This document shows, piece after piece, positions 40,567-49,096 of a stretch of 64,000 bases of DNA. Within the stretch, counting starts at the first letter, position 1. Every line of letters starts with the position of its first letter. A model generated the notes under the pieces. The model saw nothing but the letters and a program-made list of their open reading frames with translations. It was not told where the DNA came from and searched no databases. The stretch comes from Streptomyces kaniharaensis (GTDB lineage Bacteria > Actinomycetota > Actinomycetes > Streptomycetales > Streptomycetaceae), in assembly GCF_009569385.1 (NCBI RefSeq), contig NZ_WBOF01000003.1, forward strand, positions 186,001-250,000, written 5' to 3'. The position numbers were made by a program, and so were the translations under genes.

Positions 40567-41569
40567 CGGCCGGCACCTCGCGCCGCAGCCGCTCGACCAG
40601 GTCGAGCGCCGCGCCCGCCGCCACGGCCTCCCGGGCCGCCCGGTAGGCCTGGACCCAGTCGGTGCGCAGGCCCGAGGCGAGCGCGGCGCAGGCCGCGTTG
40701 AGGCAGATGCTCTCGACGGCGGCCTCGGGGCCGCGGCCGCCCAGCAGGGCGAGCAGGTGCTCGGCGGGGTCCTCGTCGACTGCGGCGGGCCGCAGGTCGG
40801 CCAGGGTGCCGCGCCCGGTCAGCGCCAGGTCGCCGGGGCCGATGGTCAGTTCGGTCTCGCCGGTGTGGACGGTGTTCTCGGTGAAGCTGACCAGTTCGTC
40901 GATGCCGAGCGGATTGTGCAGCAGCCACACCGGCCGCGTGAGCGCCAACTCCTGGAACGGGCCGAGGATTTCGTGGTCGGACACCCCGATCAGGCGGCGC
41001 TGGGCGGGGACGGCGGCCAGGAACGGGCCGAGCAGGTTCACGAACCGTCCGACCTGCTTGAAGCCGTACGGCAGTACGGCCCTGGCGAGTTCGGTCAGCT
41101 CGACCGGGTAGACGAAGCCGCCGGCGAAGGCCACGTTGAAGCGGTCCAGGTGGTCCTCGCACGCGGCGTAGGAGCGGGCGGTCGGGATGCCGAGCCGCTC
41201 CAGGATGTCGATCGAGCCGTAGCGGCTGCGGTAGCCGCGCGAGCCGGTCTTGACGATCCGCACGCCGGTCGCGGCCGCCACCAGGACCGCCGCGGTGGTC
41301 AGGTTGAAGGTGGCCGGGCCTCCCCCGGTGCCGACCGGGTTGACCGTCGCGGGCCAGGTGGCCGGCAGCGGTTCGGCGCGGTCCTCCAGCGAGCCGAGGA
41401 AGGCGGCCACGGTGGCGGTGTCGGGGATGCGGGTGGACAGCGAGGCGAGCACGGCCAGGGCCTCGCCGCCGCGCAGGCGGCGCCCGTGGAGCCGGTCCCA
41501 GAAGTCGGCCCAGGCCGCCCGGTCCACGGGGGCGTCCCGCCGGACCAGGGTCTGCAGCACGTCGGACAC
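40559..41569 (-). CDS. trpD: Anthranilate phosphoribosyltransferase-like (TrpD) with altered substrate site
   Basis: 336 residues from GTG 41569. The fold is clear: 'VGTGGGPATFNLTTAAVLVA' (PRPP loop, normally GTGGD), 'VKTGSRGYRSRYGSIDILER' (normally KHGNR...GSADVLE) and 'GIDELVSFTENTVH' (metal-binding DE). The stretch that holds anthranilate in known TrpD enzymes is replaced. The 'HPA' motif is 'YPV' (residues 154-156), and the 'RRELGIRTIFN' Arg region reads 'LPYGFKQVGRFVN' (166-178). PRPP use therefore looks retained and the aryl acceptor changed. It starts two bases after the ACP gene and overlaps trpA. Confidence 0.85.
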   Translation of the reverse strand: MSDVLQTLVRRDAPVDRAAWADFWDRLHGRRLRGGEALAVLASLSTRIPDTATVAAFLGSLEDRAEPLPATWPATVNPVGTGGGPATFNLTTAAVLVAAATGVRIVKTGSRGYRSRYGSIDILERLGIPTARSYAACEDHLDRFNVAFAGGFVYPVELTELARAVLPYGFKQVGRFVNLLGPFLAAVPAQRRLIGVSDHEILGPFQELALTRPVWLLHNPLGIDELVSFTENTVHTGETELTIGPGDLALTGRGTLADLRPAAVDEDPAEHLLALLGGRGPEAAVESICLNAACAALASGLRTDWVQAYRAAREAVAAGAALDLVERLRREVPAGV

Positions 41570-41571
41570 GG

Positions 41572-41835
41572 CTACCGCGTCCCGTCCGCGACGGCGTCGG
41601 CCTGCTTCAGGAAGGCGTCGATGGCGGCGACCGTGCGGAAGTTCTCCGGCGCGATGTCCAGCGCGTCGATGTCCAGCCGGTACTCGGTCTCCAGCCAGCT
41701 GACCAGGGTCAGCAGGCCGAGGCTGTCGACCACGCCGTTGGCCAGCAGGTCGTAGTCGTCGGCCAGGTCCTCCACCGTGGTCTCGAGGAGGAACTGCTCG
41801 ATCAGGTACTTCTTGATGTCGTCGGTGCGCGCCAT
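41572..41835 (-). CDS. Free-standing acyl/peptidyl carrier protein
   Basis: 87 residues from ATG 41835, one base after the ligase stop. It is a four-helix carrier protein with the phosphopantetheine Ser38 in 'NGVVDSLGLLTLVSWLE'. The surrounding helix and length are normal. Being next to a stand-alone AMP ligase, it is most likely loaded by that enzyme. The dehydrogenase and transglutaminase-like proteins encoded downstream could then act on the bound acyl group. It needs activation by a phosphopantetheinyl transferase encoded elsewhere. Confidence 0.9.
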   Translation of the reverse strand: MARTDDIKKYLIEQFLLETTVEDLADDYDLLANGVVDSLGLLTLVSWLETEYRLDIDALDIAPENFRTVAAIDAFLKQADAVADGTR

Positions 41836-41836
41836 G

Positions 41837-43369
41837 TCAGCCTCCTGCGGGCGTGGTCGTCGGGCGTTGGCCCTGCGCGTACTTGGAGGCGCGCAGGACG
41901 GCCTTGCGGTCGAGCTTTCCGGTGCCGGTCCTGGGCAGGGCGGTGTCCACCAGCTCGACGGTGGTCGGGATGGCCGCCCTGGGCAGCAGGGCGGCGACTG
42001 CCTGGCGCAGCGTCAGGCCGTCCAGCGGGCTCCCGGCGGCGCGCTGGACCACGGCGTGCAGCCGGGTGCCGGCCGCCTCGTCCGTCACCGCCAGGACGGC
42101 CGCCTCGACGACCTCGGGGTGGCTGCACAGGGCCGCTTCCACCTCGGTGGTGTTCACCCGCACCCCGCGGACCTTCACCACGAAGTCCCGGCGGCCCTCC
42201 AGGGTCAGCACGCCGTCGAGGTGGCGCCGCACCAGGTCGCCGGTGCGGTAGTAGCGGCCGTCCGCGCGTTCGGTGAACACGCCGCGGTCGAGGTCGGCGT
42301 CCAGGTAGCCGGTGGTCTGGAAGGGCGTGCGGACGACGAGTTCACCCAGGCCCGGGCCGGCGAGTTCGCTGCCGTCCTCGGCGAGCAGCAGCGCGGTGAC
42401 GCCGTCGATGGGCCGGCCGATCGGCATCGCGCCGTGCGGCATCGGGTCGGCGGGGTCGATCGGGTGGATGAAGCTGTCGTTGGTCTCGGTGCAGCCGTAG
42501 ACGTTGTGGAAGCTCGCCTTCGGCAGCAGTGCGGGCAGCGGGGCGAAGGCCTGCTCGCTGATCGCGTCCCCGGTCACGACGGCGTGGCGGACCTCGGCGA
42601 GGGCCGCCGTCGCCGCGTCGGTGCGGGCGGCCCGGGTGAGCAGCTGGTAGAGCATCGGGACGCCCTGGACCACGTCGACCGGGCGCTGCTGGAACAGCGC
42701 GAGCAGGTGGGCCGGGTTGGTGGCCAGGTCCTGGTCCACGAGGGCCACGCAGCCGCCTCGGCTGAGCGTCGTCCAGATGTCCAGCAGGCACAGGTCGAAG
42801 TTGAGCGGCGCGAAGTTCAGGACGGTGGTGTCCGGGCCGATGCCGAAGTGGCCGGCGGCCCAGTCGGTGAAGCGGTCCACCGCGCCCGTGGTCAGGGGGA
42901 CGACTTTGGGCAGGCCGGTCGAGCCGGAGGTGGTGAGCAGCAGCGCGACCTGCTGCGGGTCGGGCCCGCTGCCGGCGGTGTGGCTGTCGGCCTCTTGGCT
43001 GCCGGCCTGGGTGTCGGCCTGGGTTTCGCCGCCGGTCAGCTCCGCCGGGGCCGGCAGCCGGACGGCGTCGCAGCGCTCCAGCAGGGCGGACAGCGTCTCG
43101 GCGCCCAGCTCCGGCGAGGGCAGCAGCAGTGGCTGACCGAGCCTCAGGCAGGCGAGCACCACGGCGATCGCCTCGGGCGACTTCTTGGCGACCAGGGCCG
43201 CCGGTCTGCCGTGCGGCAGCCCGAGCGCGGTGAGCCGGGCGGCGGCGGCGCCGGCCAGGGCGTGGAGCTCGGCGTAGCTCACCTCGCCCGAGTGCCAGAG
43301 CAGGGCCGCGGCCTCCGGGCGCATTCGCGCCTGCTCGGCGATGCGGTCGGAAAGGGAACTCGATAACAA
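41837..43369 (-). CDS. Stand-alone AMP-dependent ligase (adenylation enzyme) loading the free carrier protein
   Basis: About 510 residues. TTG 43369 has AAGGAAGG eight bases upstream and is preferred; GTG 43390 would add seven residues. It is an ANL-superfamily enzyme: 'LLLTTSGSTGLPKVVPLT' (P-loop), 'NVYGCTETNDSF', 'GRYYRTGDLVRRHLDG', 'GRRDFVVKVRGVRVNTTEVE' and 'LPRTGTGKLDRKAVL' with the C-terminal catalytic Lys. Pocket residues read by eye are D-L-L-Q-V-T-V-D-S-K. I do not match this to a known code, and it is not the D-L-L-Y-L-A-L-V-C-K type of prolyl ligases. It is the first gene of the 15-gene operon and should charge the ACP encoded next. Confidence 0.88.
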   Translation of the reverse strand: MLSSSLSDRIAEQARMRPEAAALLWHSGEVSYAELHALAGAAAARLTALGLPHGRPAALVAKKSPEAIAVVLACLRLGQPLLLPSPELGAETLSALLERCDAVRLPAPAELTGGETQADTQAGSQEADSHTAGSGPDPQQVALLLTTSGSTGLPKVVPLTTGAVDRFTDWAAGHFGIGPDTTVLNFAPLNFDLCLLDIWTTLSRGGCVALVDQDLATNPAHLLALFQQRPVDVVQGVPMLYQLLTRAARTDAATAALAEVRHAVVTGDAISEQAFAPLPALLPKASFHNVYGCTETNDSFIHPIDPADPMPHGAMPIGRPIDGVTALLLAEDGSELAGPGLGELVVRTPFQTTGYLDADLDRGVFTERADGRYYRTGDLVRRHLDGVLTLEGRRDFVVKVRGVRVNTTEVEAALCSHPEVVEAAVLAVTDEAAGTRLHAVVQRAAGSPLDGLTLRQAVAALLPRAAIPTTVELVDTALPRTGTGKLDRKAVLRASKYAQGQRPTTTPAGG

Positions 43370-43633
43370 CGGACACGCCTTCCTTCTCACCGTGCCGGAA
43401 CAGCACGGCGCCAGGGCAGTGTGAACGGGGGATGACCGTGAACGGCCGATGTCGCATCAGCGGACGGTTTCAACGCGGGCAGGTGAATTCGCACCACCGC
43501 GCACCGAACACCGCTGGATCGACCTGAAAAAGGTTGATTCGTGAACCTGATGGAAGTCGGGCAGCAGCGCCGGACAACACTCAGCGTGAGTTGAGTGGTG
43601 AACAAAAAAGAGAAGCGGAGCGGAATGCGCCGG
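43370..43633. promoter_or_regulatory. Likely promoter region of the NRPS operon
   Basis: 264 bases between the ligase start and the LysE stop, clearly richer in A/T than its surroundings (for example 43525-43540 and 43600-43615). All fifteen genes downstream lack gaps large enough for another obvious promoter, so the main promoter should be here. A short dyad ACTCA-GCG-TGAGT lies at 43579-43591. I cannot fix -35/-10 boxes with confidence. Confidence 0.45.
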
Positions 43634-44296
43634 TCAGTTCGCCCGGTGCCCGGCAGGCTGCGCGAACGCCGCGCTGGCACCCAGCACGAGATACGTACAG
43701 CCAGTGACGTACTTCTGTGCGCTCACGAAGCGTGCACTCCGTGCCAGAAAGGCCCCGACCCCCACGGAGGCCGCCGCGTACACCAGGTCCATGGCCAGGG
43801 CGATGACGAAGAACACCAGCCCGAGCACCAGGGTCTGGCTCGCCACCGAACCCCGCGACGGGTTGACGTACTGCGGCAGCAGCGCCAGGAAGAACAGCGC
43901 CACCTTGGGGTTGAGCACGTTGACCAGCACGCCCTGGCGCAGCAGCGTCAGCACGCGCAGCGGCTCGGTGGCGGCGGCCGGCCCGGCCGGTCCCTCCGCC
44001 TTGGCCAGCAGCGTGCGCACCCCCAGGTAGACCAGGTAGGCGGCGCCCGCGTACTTGACCACGTTGAAGGCGAGGGCGGACGTCGCGATGAGCGCCGACA
44101 CCCCGATCACCGTGCCCAACACGTGGACCATGGTGCCCAGTTCGACTCCGACGGCGGAGGCGAAGGCGGCCCGGCGGCCCTGCCCGATCCCACGGCTGAG
44201 GATCAAGAGCATGTTCGGGCCGGGAACGGCCACCAGGGCCATCACCATCGGTACGAACACCCCGAGCGCCGCCCCGGATGGAAACGTCAGCTCCAC
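43634..44296 (-). CDS. LysE/RhtB family amino-acid or metabolite exporter
   Basis: 220 residues from GTG 44296, with GGAGG four bases upstream. It has the LysE/RhtB pattern: 'MVMALVAVPGPNMLLILSRG' with the conserved PGP in the first loop, 'AYLVYLGVRTLLAK', and 'GVLVNVLNPKVALFFLALLP' with the NPK motif, and six hydrophobic helices. It exports amino acids or similar compounds. It is upstream of, and co-oriented with, the NRPS operon, so read-through into that operon is possible. It could export an intermediate such as the unusual amino acid, giving self-protection. That role is inference. Confidence 0.87.
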   Translation of the reverse strand: MELTFPSGAALGVFVPMVMALVAVPGPNMLLILSRGIGQGRRAAFASAVGVELGTMVHVLGTVIGVSALIATSALAFNVVKYAGAAYLVYLGVRTLLAKAEGPAGPAAATEPLRVLTLLRQGVLVNVLNPKVALFFLALLPQYVNPSRGSVASQTLVLGLVFFVIALAMDLVYAAASVGVGAFLARSARFVSAQKYVTGCTYLVLGASAAFAQPAGHRAN

Positions 44297-44763
44297 CGAG
44301 CCTCCCCCTCTGGACGCGAAGCCGAGGCTCAGCCCCACTCCAGGTCGTCATCCGTCTCCCACGGGAACACTTCTGACGTTCCGTCGGGCGTTGCCACCCT
44401 AGCAAGCCGGCAGGCGCGCGTCAGGGAAGTGGCGGGAAGGAGGCCCTGAACAGCGGGCTCGCGGCGTAAAGAATGCTTGAGGTCAGCCATTTGCGTACGT
44501 CCCCCCAGTATTGACCGATTTTTGGGTAGTCGATGCTGTGCGATGCCTTGCGGTCTTCGCCCTGTTCAGCGACTACCCCGATCCTGCTTGGGGGGCGGAA
44601 ACCTGTAAAGTAAACCCACCTGTCCCAACAGTGCCGTGACAGGAATGGGCCAGTTGACGTCGCCGAGTTCCCCTCCACACGGAACGCGGACGATGCGCGG
44701 CATCGAGCGGTCAGCACCACGAAGCACCACCACCGAGCAGCTGAAGTGTGCCTGGAGCCAGGG
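44297..44763. promoter_or_regulatory. Divergent intergenic region of lysE and luxR genes with a spaced inverted repeat
   Basis: 467 bases with an A/T-richer centre (44480-44620). The arms GGGTAGTCG (44524-44532) and CGACTACCC (44570-44578) are exact reverse complements with a 37-base gap. They look like two half-sites of a looping or tetrameric regulator, or a weak RNA stem. The region must hold the promoters of both divergent genes. I see no gene here. Confidence 0.5.
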
Positions 44764-45762
44764 ATGGATCTTGAATCGGACCGAAAGGTCATCGCCGACC
44801 TCTACCGCAGACTCCGCAAGGAACCCGAGCTCGAACCGGCGAGTCTCGGCGCCCAGGCGGGGCTCGACCCCGCCCAGTACGAGGAGGCCAGAGACCTGCT
44901 GGTCGCGATCGGGCTGGTCGCCAACTCGCCCGATTCGGCCGACCAGTTAACCGTCACCTCGACCGAACGGGCCCTCAACGACCTCGCCACCCGCGCCGAA
45001 CAGGCCGCCTCCCGCTGGGCGCACGAGGCCGTGTGGCTGCGCAAGGCGATCCGGTTACTCGCCACCGAACTCGCCGACCAGTACCAGCAGCAGGCCAGCC
45101 TCGCCCCCGTCGAGGTGATCGTCGGCCTGGACCGGATCTCCGCCATCCTGGAGGACTGCACCGACCTCGCGCGCGACGAGATCCTCAGCATGCACCCGGG
45201 GCCGGTGGTCGAGAGCCGCTCCAAGGCGCGGCTGGAGCGCAACCAGCGCGTCGTCGACCGCGGCGTCGGGATGCGCACCATCCACCTCGCCTCCACGGCC
45301 CGAATGCCGCACGGCCTGGCCCTGCTGGAGGACATGCAGGCCGGCGGGGTACGGGTCAGGCTGGCCCCGACGATCCCCTTCCGCCTCATCGTCATCGACG
45401 ACGTGATGGCCCTCACCCCGACCTTCGACCCGGAGCACTCCCAGCCGTCCGCGCTCGTCACCCGGGGCCCGGTGATCACCCGGCTGCTGCGGCGCGTCTT
45501 CGAGCACTGCTGGCAGTCCGCCGTCGAACTCGGCGCCGACACCCCGCCCCGCCGCGAACCCGCCGAAAGCCCGCTCAGCCGCCAGCAGTCGGGGATCCTG
45601 CGGCTCATGAACGCAGGCCTGAAGGACGAGGCGATAGCCCGCGAACTGGGCGTGTCGATCCGCACGCTGCGACGGCTGATCTACGACCTGATGGAGAAGC
45701 TCGGAGCGGACAACCGCTTCCAGGCCGGCGTGCGCGCCGGCCAGCTGGGCTGGCTGAACTAG
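44764..45762 (+). CDS. LuxR-type regulator with TrmB-like N-terminus, likely cluster regulator
   Basis: 332 residues from ATG 44764, with GGAG six bases upstream; GTG 44746 in the same frame is less likely. The C-terminal 65 residues are a LuxR HTH: 'LSRQQSGILRLMNAGLKDEA', 'IARELGVSIRTLRRLIYDLM' and 'EKLGADNRFQAGVRAGQL'. The N-terminal third resembles a winged helix with 'EARDLLVAIGLV'. The middle has 'AILEDCTDLARDEILSMHPG' and 'LLEDMQAGGVRVRLAPTIPF', as in streptomycete TrmB/LuxR hybrid regulators. No receiver domain or autoinducer domain is seen. It is divergent from lysE and the NRPS operon and is the best candidate for their control. Confidence 0.87.
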   Translation: MDLESDRKVIADLYRRLRKEPELEPASLGAQAGLDPAQYEEARDLLVAIGLVANSPDSADQLTVTSTERALNDLATRAEQAASRWAHEAVWLRKAIRLLATELADQYQQQASLAPVEVIVGLDRISAILEDCTDLARDEILSMHPGPVVESRSKARLERNQRVVDRGVGMRTIHLASTARMPHGLALLEDMQAGGVRVRLAPTIPFRLIVIDDVMALTPTFDPEHSQPSALVTRGPVITRLLRRVFEHCWQSAVELGADTPPRREPAESPLSRQQSGILRLMNAGLKDEAIARELGVSIRTLRRLIYDLMEKLGADNRFQAGVRAGQLGWLN

Positions 45763-45923
45763 CCTCGGGGTCGAGGGCGTACCGAGAAGGCCAGGTGCGC
45801 CCCTGAGGACGGGGTCCACCTACGACGACCCGTTCGTTCCGAGTGACGATCCGCCAGAAATGCTTGCCCCGGCGCGAGTCAGCAGGTCCGGGTTCCCATC
45901 GCTCAACCGGGGAGGATCTCACC

Positions 45924-47774
45924 GTGAGTCGAACAGGTACGTGCCCAAGAGTGCTCATCGTCGGAGCGGGCTTGGCCGGCACCGCCACGGCGATCCGGCT
46001 GCTGCGCTTCGCACGCAGGCCGCTGGAGGTGGTCCTGCTCGAACGGCGCTACGACTACCGGTCCGCCGGCATCGCCTATCACCGGGACGGCAACCCCTGG
46101 GACCATGTGTTCAACATCCAGGCGGGCCGGATGTCGGTGTTCCGGGAGGACGTCCTCGACTTCGTCCGCTGGGCCAATCGCGAGGCCGACCGACGGAAGT
46201 GGCCGGCGCCCTGGAAGGAGTTCGAGTTCGTCGAGCAGGGCCCGGCACCGCGGCGGATCTTCCAGGACTACCTGACCGACCGCCTGGCCGAGGCCGGACG
46301 GGAGGCCTGTCCCGGTGTCGTGCTCGTCGAGGCGGACGGCGAGGCGGTCGACCTGGAGGTTCACTCCGCAGGGGTCGAGGTGACGGTGCGGGGCCCGGGG
46401 CCGGCGACGCTGTCCGCCGACCACGTCGTTCTCGCGACCGGCCTCGAACTCGGACAGCCGCCCTTCGCCTCCGAGGTCCTGGAACACCCGTCCTTCGTGC
46501 GCAACCCGTACTCAGCCGCCGGCGTCCGCAAGCTCCTGGCGCTCCCGCCCGAGGCCACCGTCACGATCGTCGGCTCCGTACTGAGCGCGTACGACTCGGC
46601 AGGCCTCCTGCTGCGCCGAGGCCACACCGGGAAGATCCACCTGATCTCCGGGACCGGGACGATCTTCCGCGCGTATCCGGCCGGCCACGCACACGGAGTG
46701 CTGCAACTTCCCTGCCCGACATCGCTGTTGGAACCGTACCGCAACCGCGAGGAGTTTCTCGCCCGAGTGTGGGCCGAATGGGAGCGGGCGTGCGCGGTGG
46801 TCGTCCGGGACCACCCCGACGTCGACCCGAGGGTGGTCGCGGAGCGGGTGGCCAAGGCGTGGGAGCCGCATCTTCCCGAGGCCATCGAGCGGATTCCCTC
46901 CGCTGAACTACGGTGCCTTCTGGACGATTTCGGTACCGCCATCGCCTCTCTGCGGGTCGGCGCGGTGGAGTACACGATGGCGGTCATCGAGCGTGCGATG
47001 CAGCCGCCGGACGGGATGGTGGGCCTGGTCGTCGGCAAGGTGGAGAAGGTCACGCCGGCGACATCGGGGCGGCTGACCGTCTCGGTCACGGCCCCGCGGG
47101 AACCGGGGCAGGGGCACGCCATCGAGGCAGACCTGGTGGTGTGCAACGTCGCCAGGGAGTGGGACTACAGCAGGGTCGAGCGGCCGCTCTGGAGGAACCT
47201 CCTTGGGCGGGGAATCGCGGTACCCCATGAACGCACGGGGCGCGGTGTGGAGGTCGACGGGCAGGGGGCGCTGCTGGGCCCCGACGGGAAGCCGGCCGGC
47301 CCGGTCTTCGCGGTCGGCGTACCGAGGGAGGGCGACGAGATCGTGCGCAACGGCCGCACCGGCGCGTTCGCGTTCAATCTCGCCGCCATCAAGAACCAGT
47401 CGATCGCAGTCGCCGCCCACGTGATCGAGCAACTGGAGCTGGGCGACGGCGACCTGGCTCTCGGTACGGCCCAAGAGCGTGGCCATGTCAGCAAGGCCGA
47501 GGAAGCGGGCCGGGCCGGATTCGAGGAGGCTGTGGTCCTGGAGGTGAGGAGGTTGGCCGCGCGGGCCCGGCGTGAAAGGGAACTGCTCGGTTCCCGGCTG
47601 GACGCCCGTATCCGGTCCATGGGCGGACCTCCGGTCCTTCCCGCGGACGCCTCCCGGCACGAGGGCGTGATGAGGGCGCTCGTCGGACGGGCCGCCGTCC
47701 AGCGGCTCACCGACGTCTCCGTGACGCCACGGCAGCTGCGTCGACACCTGGGACTAGCGAACGCCGAGGAATAG
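45924..47774 (+). CDS. FAD/NAD(P)-binding protein with extra C-terminal domain
   Basis: 616 residues from GTG 45924, with GGGGAGG eight bases upstream. The N-terminus is a Rossmann FAD site 'VLIVGAGLAGTATAIRLLR', followed by 'SAGIAYHRDGNPWDHVFNIQ'. The latter is typical of the FAD-NAD(P)-binding family found in actinomycete secondary-metabolism and HTH-linked contexts. A second dinucleotide fold begins at 'ATVTIVGSVLSAYDSAGLLL'. The last 110 residues are helical and charged and not recognised. The reaction is unknown; hydroxylation or oxidation of a small molecule would fit the fold. It lies 8 bases before the PEP-utilising protein gene, so the two form one unit. Confidence 0.82.
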   Translation: MSRTGTCPRVLIVGAGLAGTATAIRLLRFARRPLEVVLLERRYDYRSAGIAYHRDGNPWDHVFNIQAGRMSVFREDVLDFVRWANREADRRKWPAPWKEFEFVEQGPAPRRIFQDYLTDRLAEAGREACPGVVLVEADGEAVDLEVHSAGVEVTVRGPGPATLSADHVVLATGLELGQPPFASEVLEHPSFVRNPYSAAGVRKLLALPPEATVTIVGSVLSAYDSAGLLLRRGHTGKIHLISGTGTIFRAYPAGHAHGVLQLPCPTSLLEPYRNREEFLARVWAEWERACAVVVRDHPDVDPRVVAERVAKAWEPHLPEAIERIPSAELRCLLDDFGTAIASLRVGAVEYTMAVIERAMQPPDGMVGLVVGKVEKVTPATSGRLTVSVTAPREPGQGHAIEADLVVCNVAREWDYSRVERPLWRNLLGRGIAVPHERTGRGVEVDGQGALLGPDGKPAGPVFAVGVPREGDEIVRNGRTGAFAFNLAAIKNQSIAVAAHVIEQLELGDGDLALGTAQERGHVSKAEEAGRAGFEEAVVLEVRRLAARARRERELLGSRLDARIRSMGGPPVLPADASRHEGVMRALVGRAAVQRLTDVSVTPRQLRRHLGLANAEE

Positions 47775-47782
47775 GAGGCCAG

Positions 47783-49027
47783 TTGAACGGGCGACGGATT
47801 CAGGGTTCCTTGCTGACCGGTGGGACGCAGAGCGTGTTGCGCGGCACCTGCAACCGCACGAGAAGGCCACTCGCGGGATCCATCCTCGTCGTCCCTTCCC
47901 TCGAAGCGGGCCTGTACGACGCGATCGTGGCGGCCCGCGCGGTCGTCTGCGGCATGGGCGGGGCGACCGGCCACATGCAGTCCCTGTGCCGCGGCCGGGG
48001 CATCCCGGTGCTTCGCGTCGACCAGGCGGATCTCGCCGACCTGGTCGGGGAGGTGACGCTGCACCTGGAGAGCGAGTCGATCGTCATCGGGTCCGACGCG
48101 GCTGCCGGGGAGCGAGGACCCTCGGCCGGGCAGCCCTCGCCGGCCGATCTCGGCTCGGCGTGTGCGGTCATCGCCGACCTCCAGGACATCCACACGGTCA
48201 ACTCGTGCGGGCCGAACGCACAGCGGGTCGACTGCTTCTTCATCCGGGAGGAGTTCCTCTGTCTGGCGGCGGGCCTGCGTCCGCTCGACGCCCTGGCCGG
48301 CGGCCCGGCCGACATCGCAGCCTACGGGCGGGCCGTCGCGGACCGGCTGTGCACACTCGCGCAGGCGCTCCTGCCCGGCCAGCGACTGGTCCTGAGACTC
48401 CTCGACCTGCGCTCCGACCACGCCGCCGGCGTGACCGAGCTGGCCCCGGTCGCGGTCGAGCCCAACCCCGAGCTGGGCCTGCACGGCGCGCGCTGGCTAC
48501 TGCGTTCCACCACCTACCGGGACGCGCTGCACGCCGTGCTCGGGGCCCTTCAGGAGCGGCTCGCGGACGATGCGGGCCGACTGGTGCACCTCTCGGTTCC
48601 GTTCCTCAACGACGAGGAGGAGTTCACCCGGCTCAGGGCGCACCTGGAGCTGCCGGTCGGCGTGCCCCTCGCCGCGTTCATCGAGACGCCCGCCGCGGTG
48701 CACGCCGCCACGGCGATCTGCGCCGCGGGCGCCAGCGAGCTGTTCCTCGGCACGAAGGACCTGGTGCAGTTCTATCTCGCCGCGGACCGGAGCAACCACC
48801 TGGTGGCCGGCTCCTACCGGACCCGCCACCCGGCCGTCCTGGACGGGGTGCAGAGGGTGGTGGAGTCCGCACGCGCCGCGGGCACGCCGGTGAGGGTGTT
48901 CGCGCTCGGCGAGGACCTCGCCCACTACCTGGAACGCCTGCCGGCCCCGGACGGCTACATGATGTGCACCGCCGAACTGCGGCAGGTACTCCTCGCCGGG
49001 CGGAATCCCTCAGTCGCTTTCGGGTGA
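47783..49027 (+). CDS. PEP-utilising enzyme lacking an ATP-grasp domain (swivelling His domain + PEP barrel)
   Basis: 414 residues from TTG 47783, with GGAGG four bases upstream. Residues 1-90 are a phosphohistidine swivelling domain with His64 in 'CGMGGATGHMQSLCRGRGIP'. The rest is a PEP/pyruvate TIM barrel: 'RLVLRLLDLRSDH', 'EPNPELGLHGARWLL', 'PLAAFIETPAAVHAA', 'ELFLGTKDLVQFYLAADRS' and 'YMMCTAELRQVLL' with the catalytic Cys. Compared with enzyme I or PEP synthase, the Arg in NPxLGxR is His and the Asn of GTND is Lys. There is no nucleotide-binding domain, so a partner must supply or accept the phosphate. It may transfer phosphate or bind PEP/pyruvate for the adjacent FAD protein. Confidence 0.8.
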   Translation: MNGRRIQGSLLTGGTQSVLRGTCNRTRRPLAGSILVVPSLEAGLYDAIVAARAVVCGMGGATGHMQSLCRGRGIPVLRVDQADLADLVGEVTLHLESESIVIGSDAAAGERGPSAGQPSPADLGSACAVIADLQDIHTVNSCGPNAQRVDCFFIREEFLCLAAGLRPLDALAGGPADIAAYGRAVADRLCTLAQALLPGQRLVLRLLDLRSDHAAGVTELAPVAVEPNPELGLHGARWLLRSTTYRDALHAVLGALQERLADDAGRLVHLSVPFLNDEEEFTRLRAHLELPVGVPLAAFIETPAAVHAATAICAAGASELFLGTKDLVQFYLAADRSNHLVAGSYRTRHPAVLDGVQRVVESARAAGTPVRVFALGEDLAHYLERLPAPDGYMMCTAELRQVLLAGRNPSVAFG

Positions 49028-49096
49028 ACAGGGCCGCGGCGAGCGAGAGAGGGTGCGTGCGCAGAACCTCGACAGTCGCGCGTATCCGTCCAGGCC

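Noticed and set aside
41837..43369. Prolyl ligase of a pyrrole-2-carboxylate pathway
   Set aside because: Ligase + ACP + ACAD suggested this, but the pocket residues (D-L-L-Q-V-T-V-D-S-K) differ from prolyl codes and the extra EctC-like and transglutaminase-like genes do not belong to pyrrole pathways.
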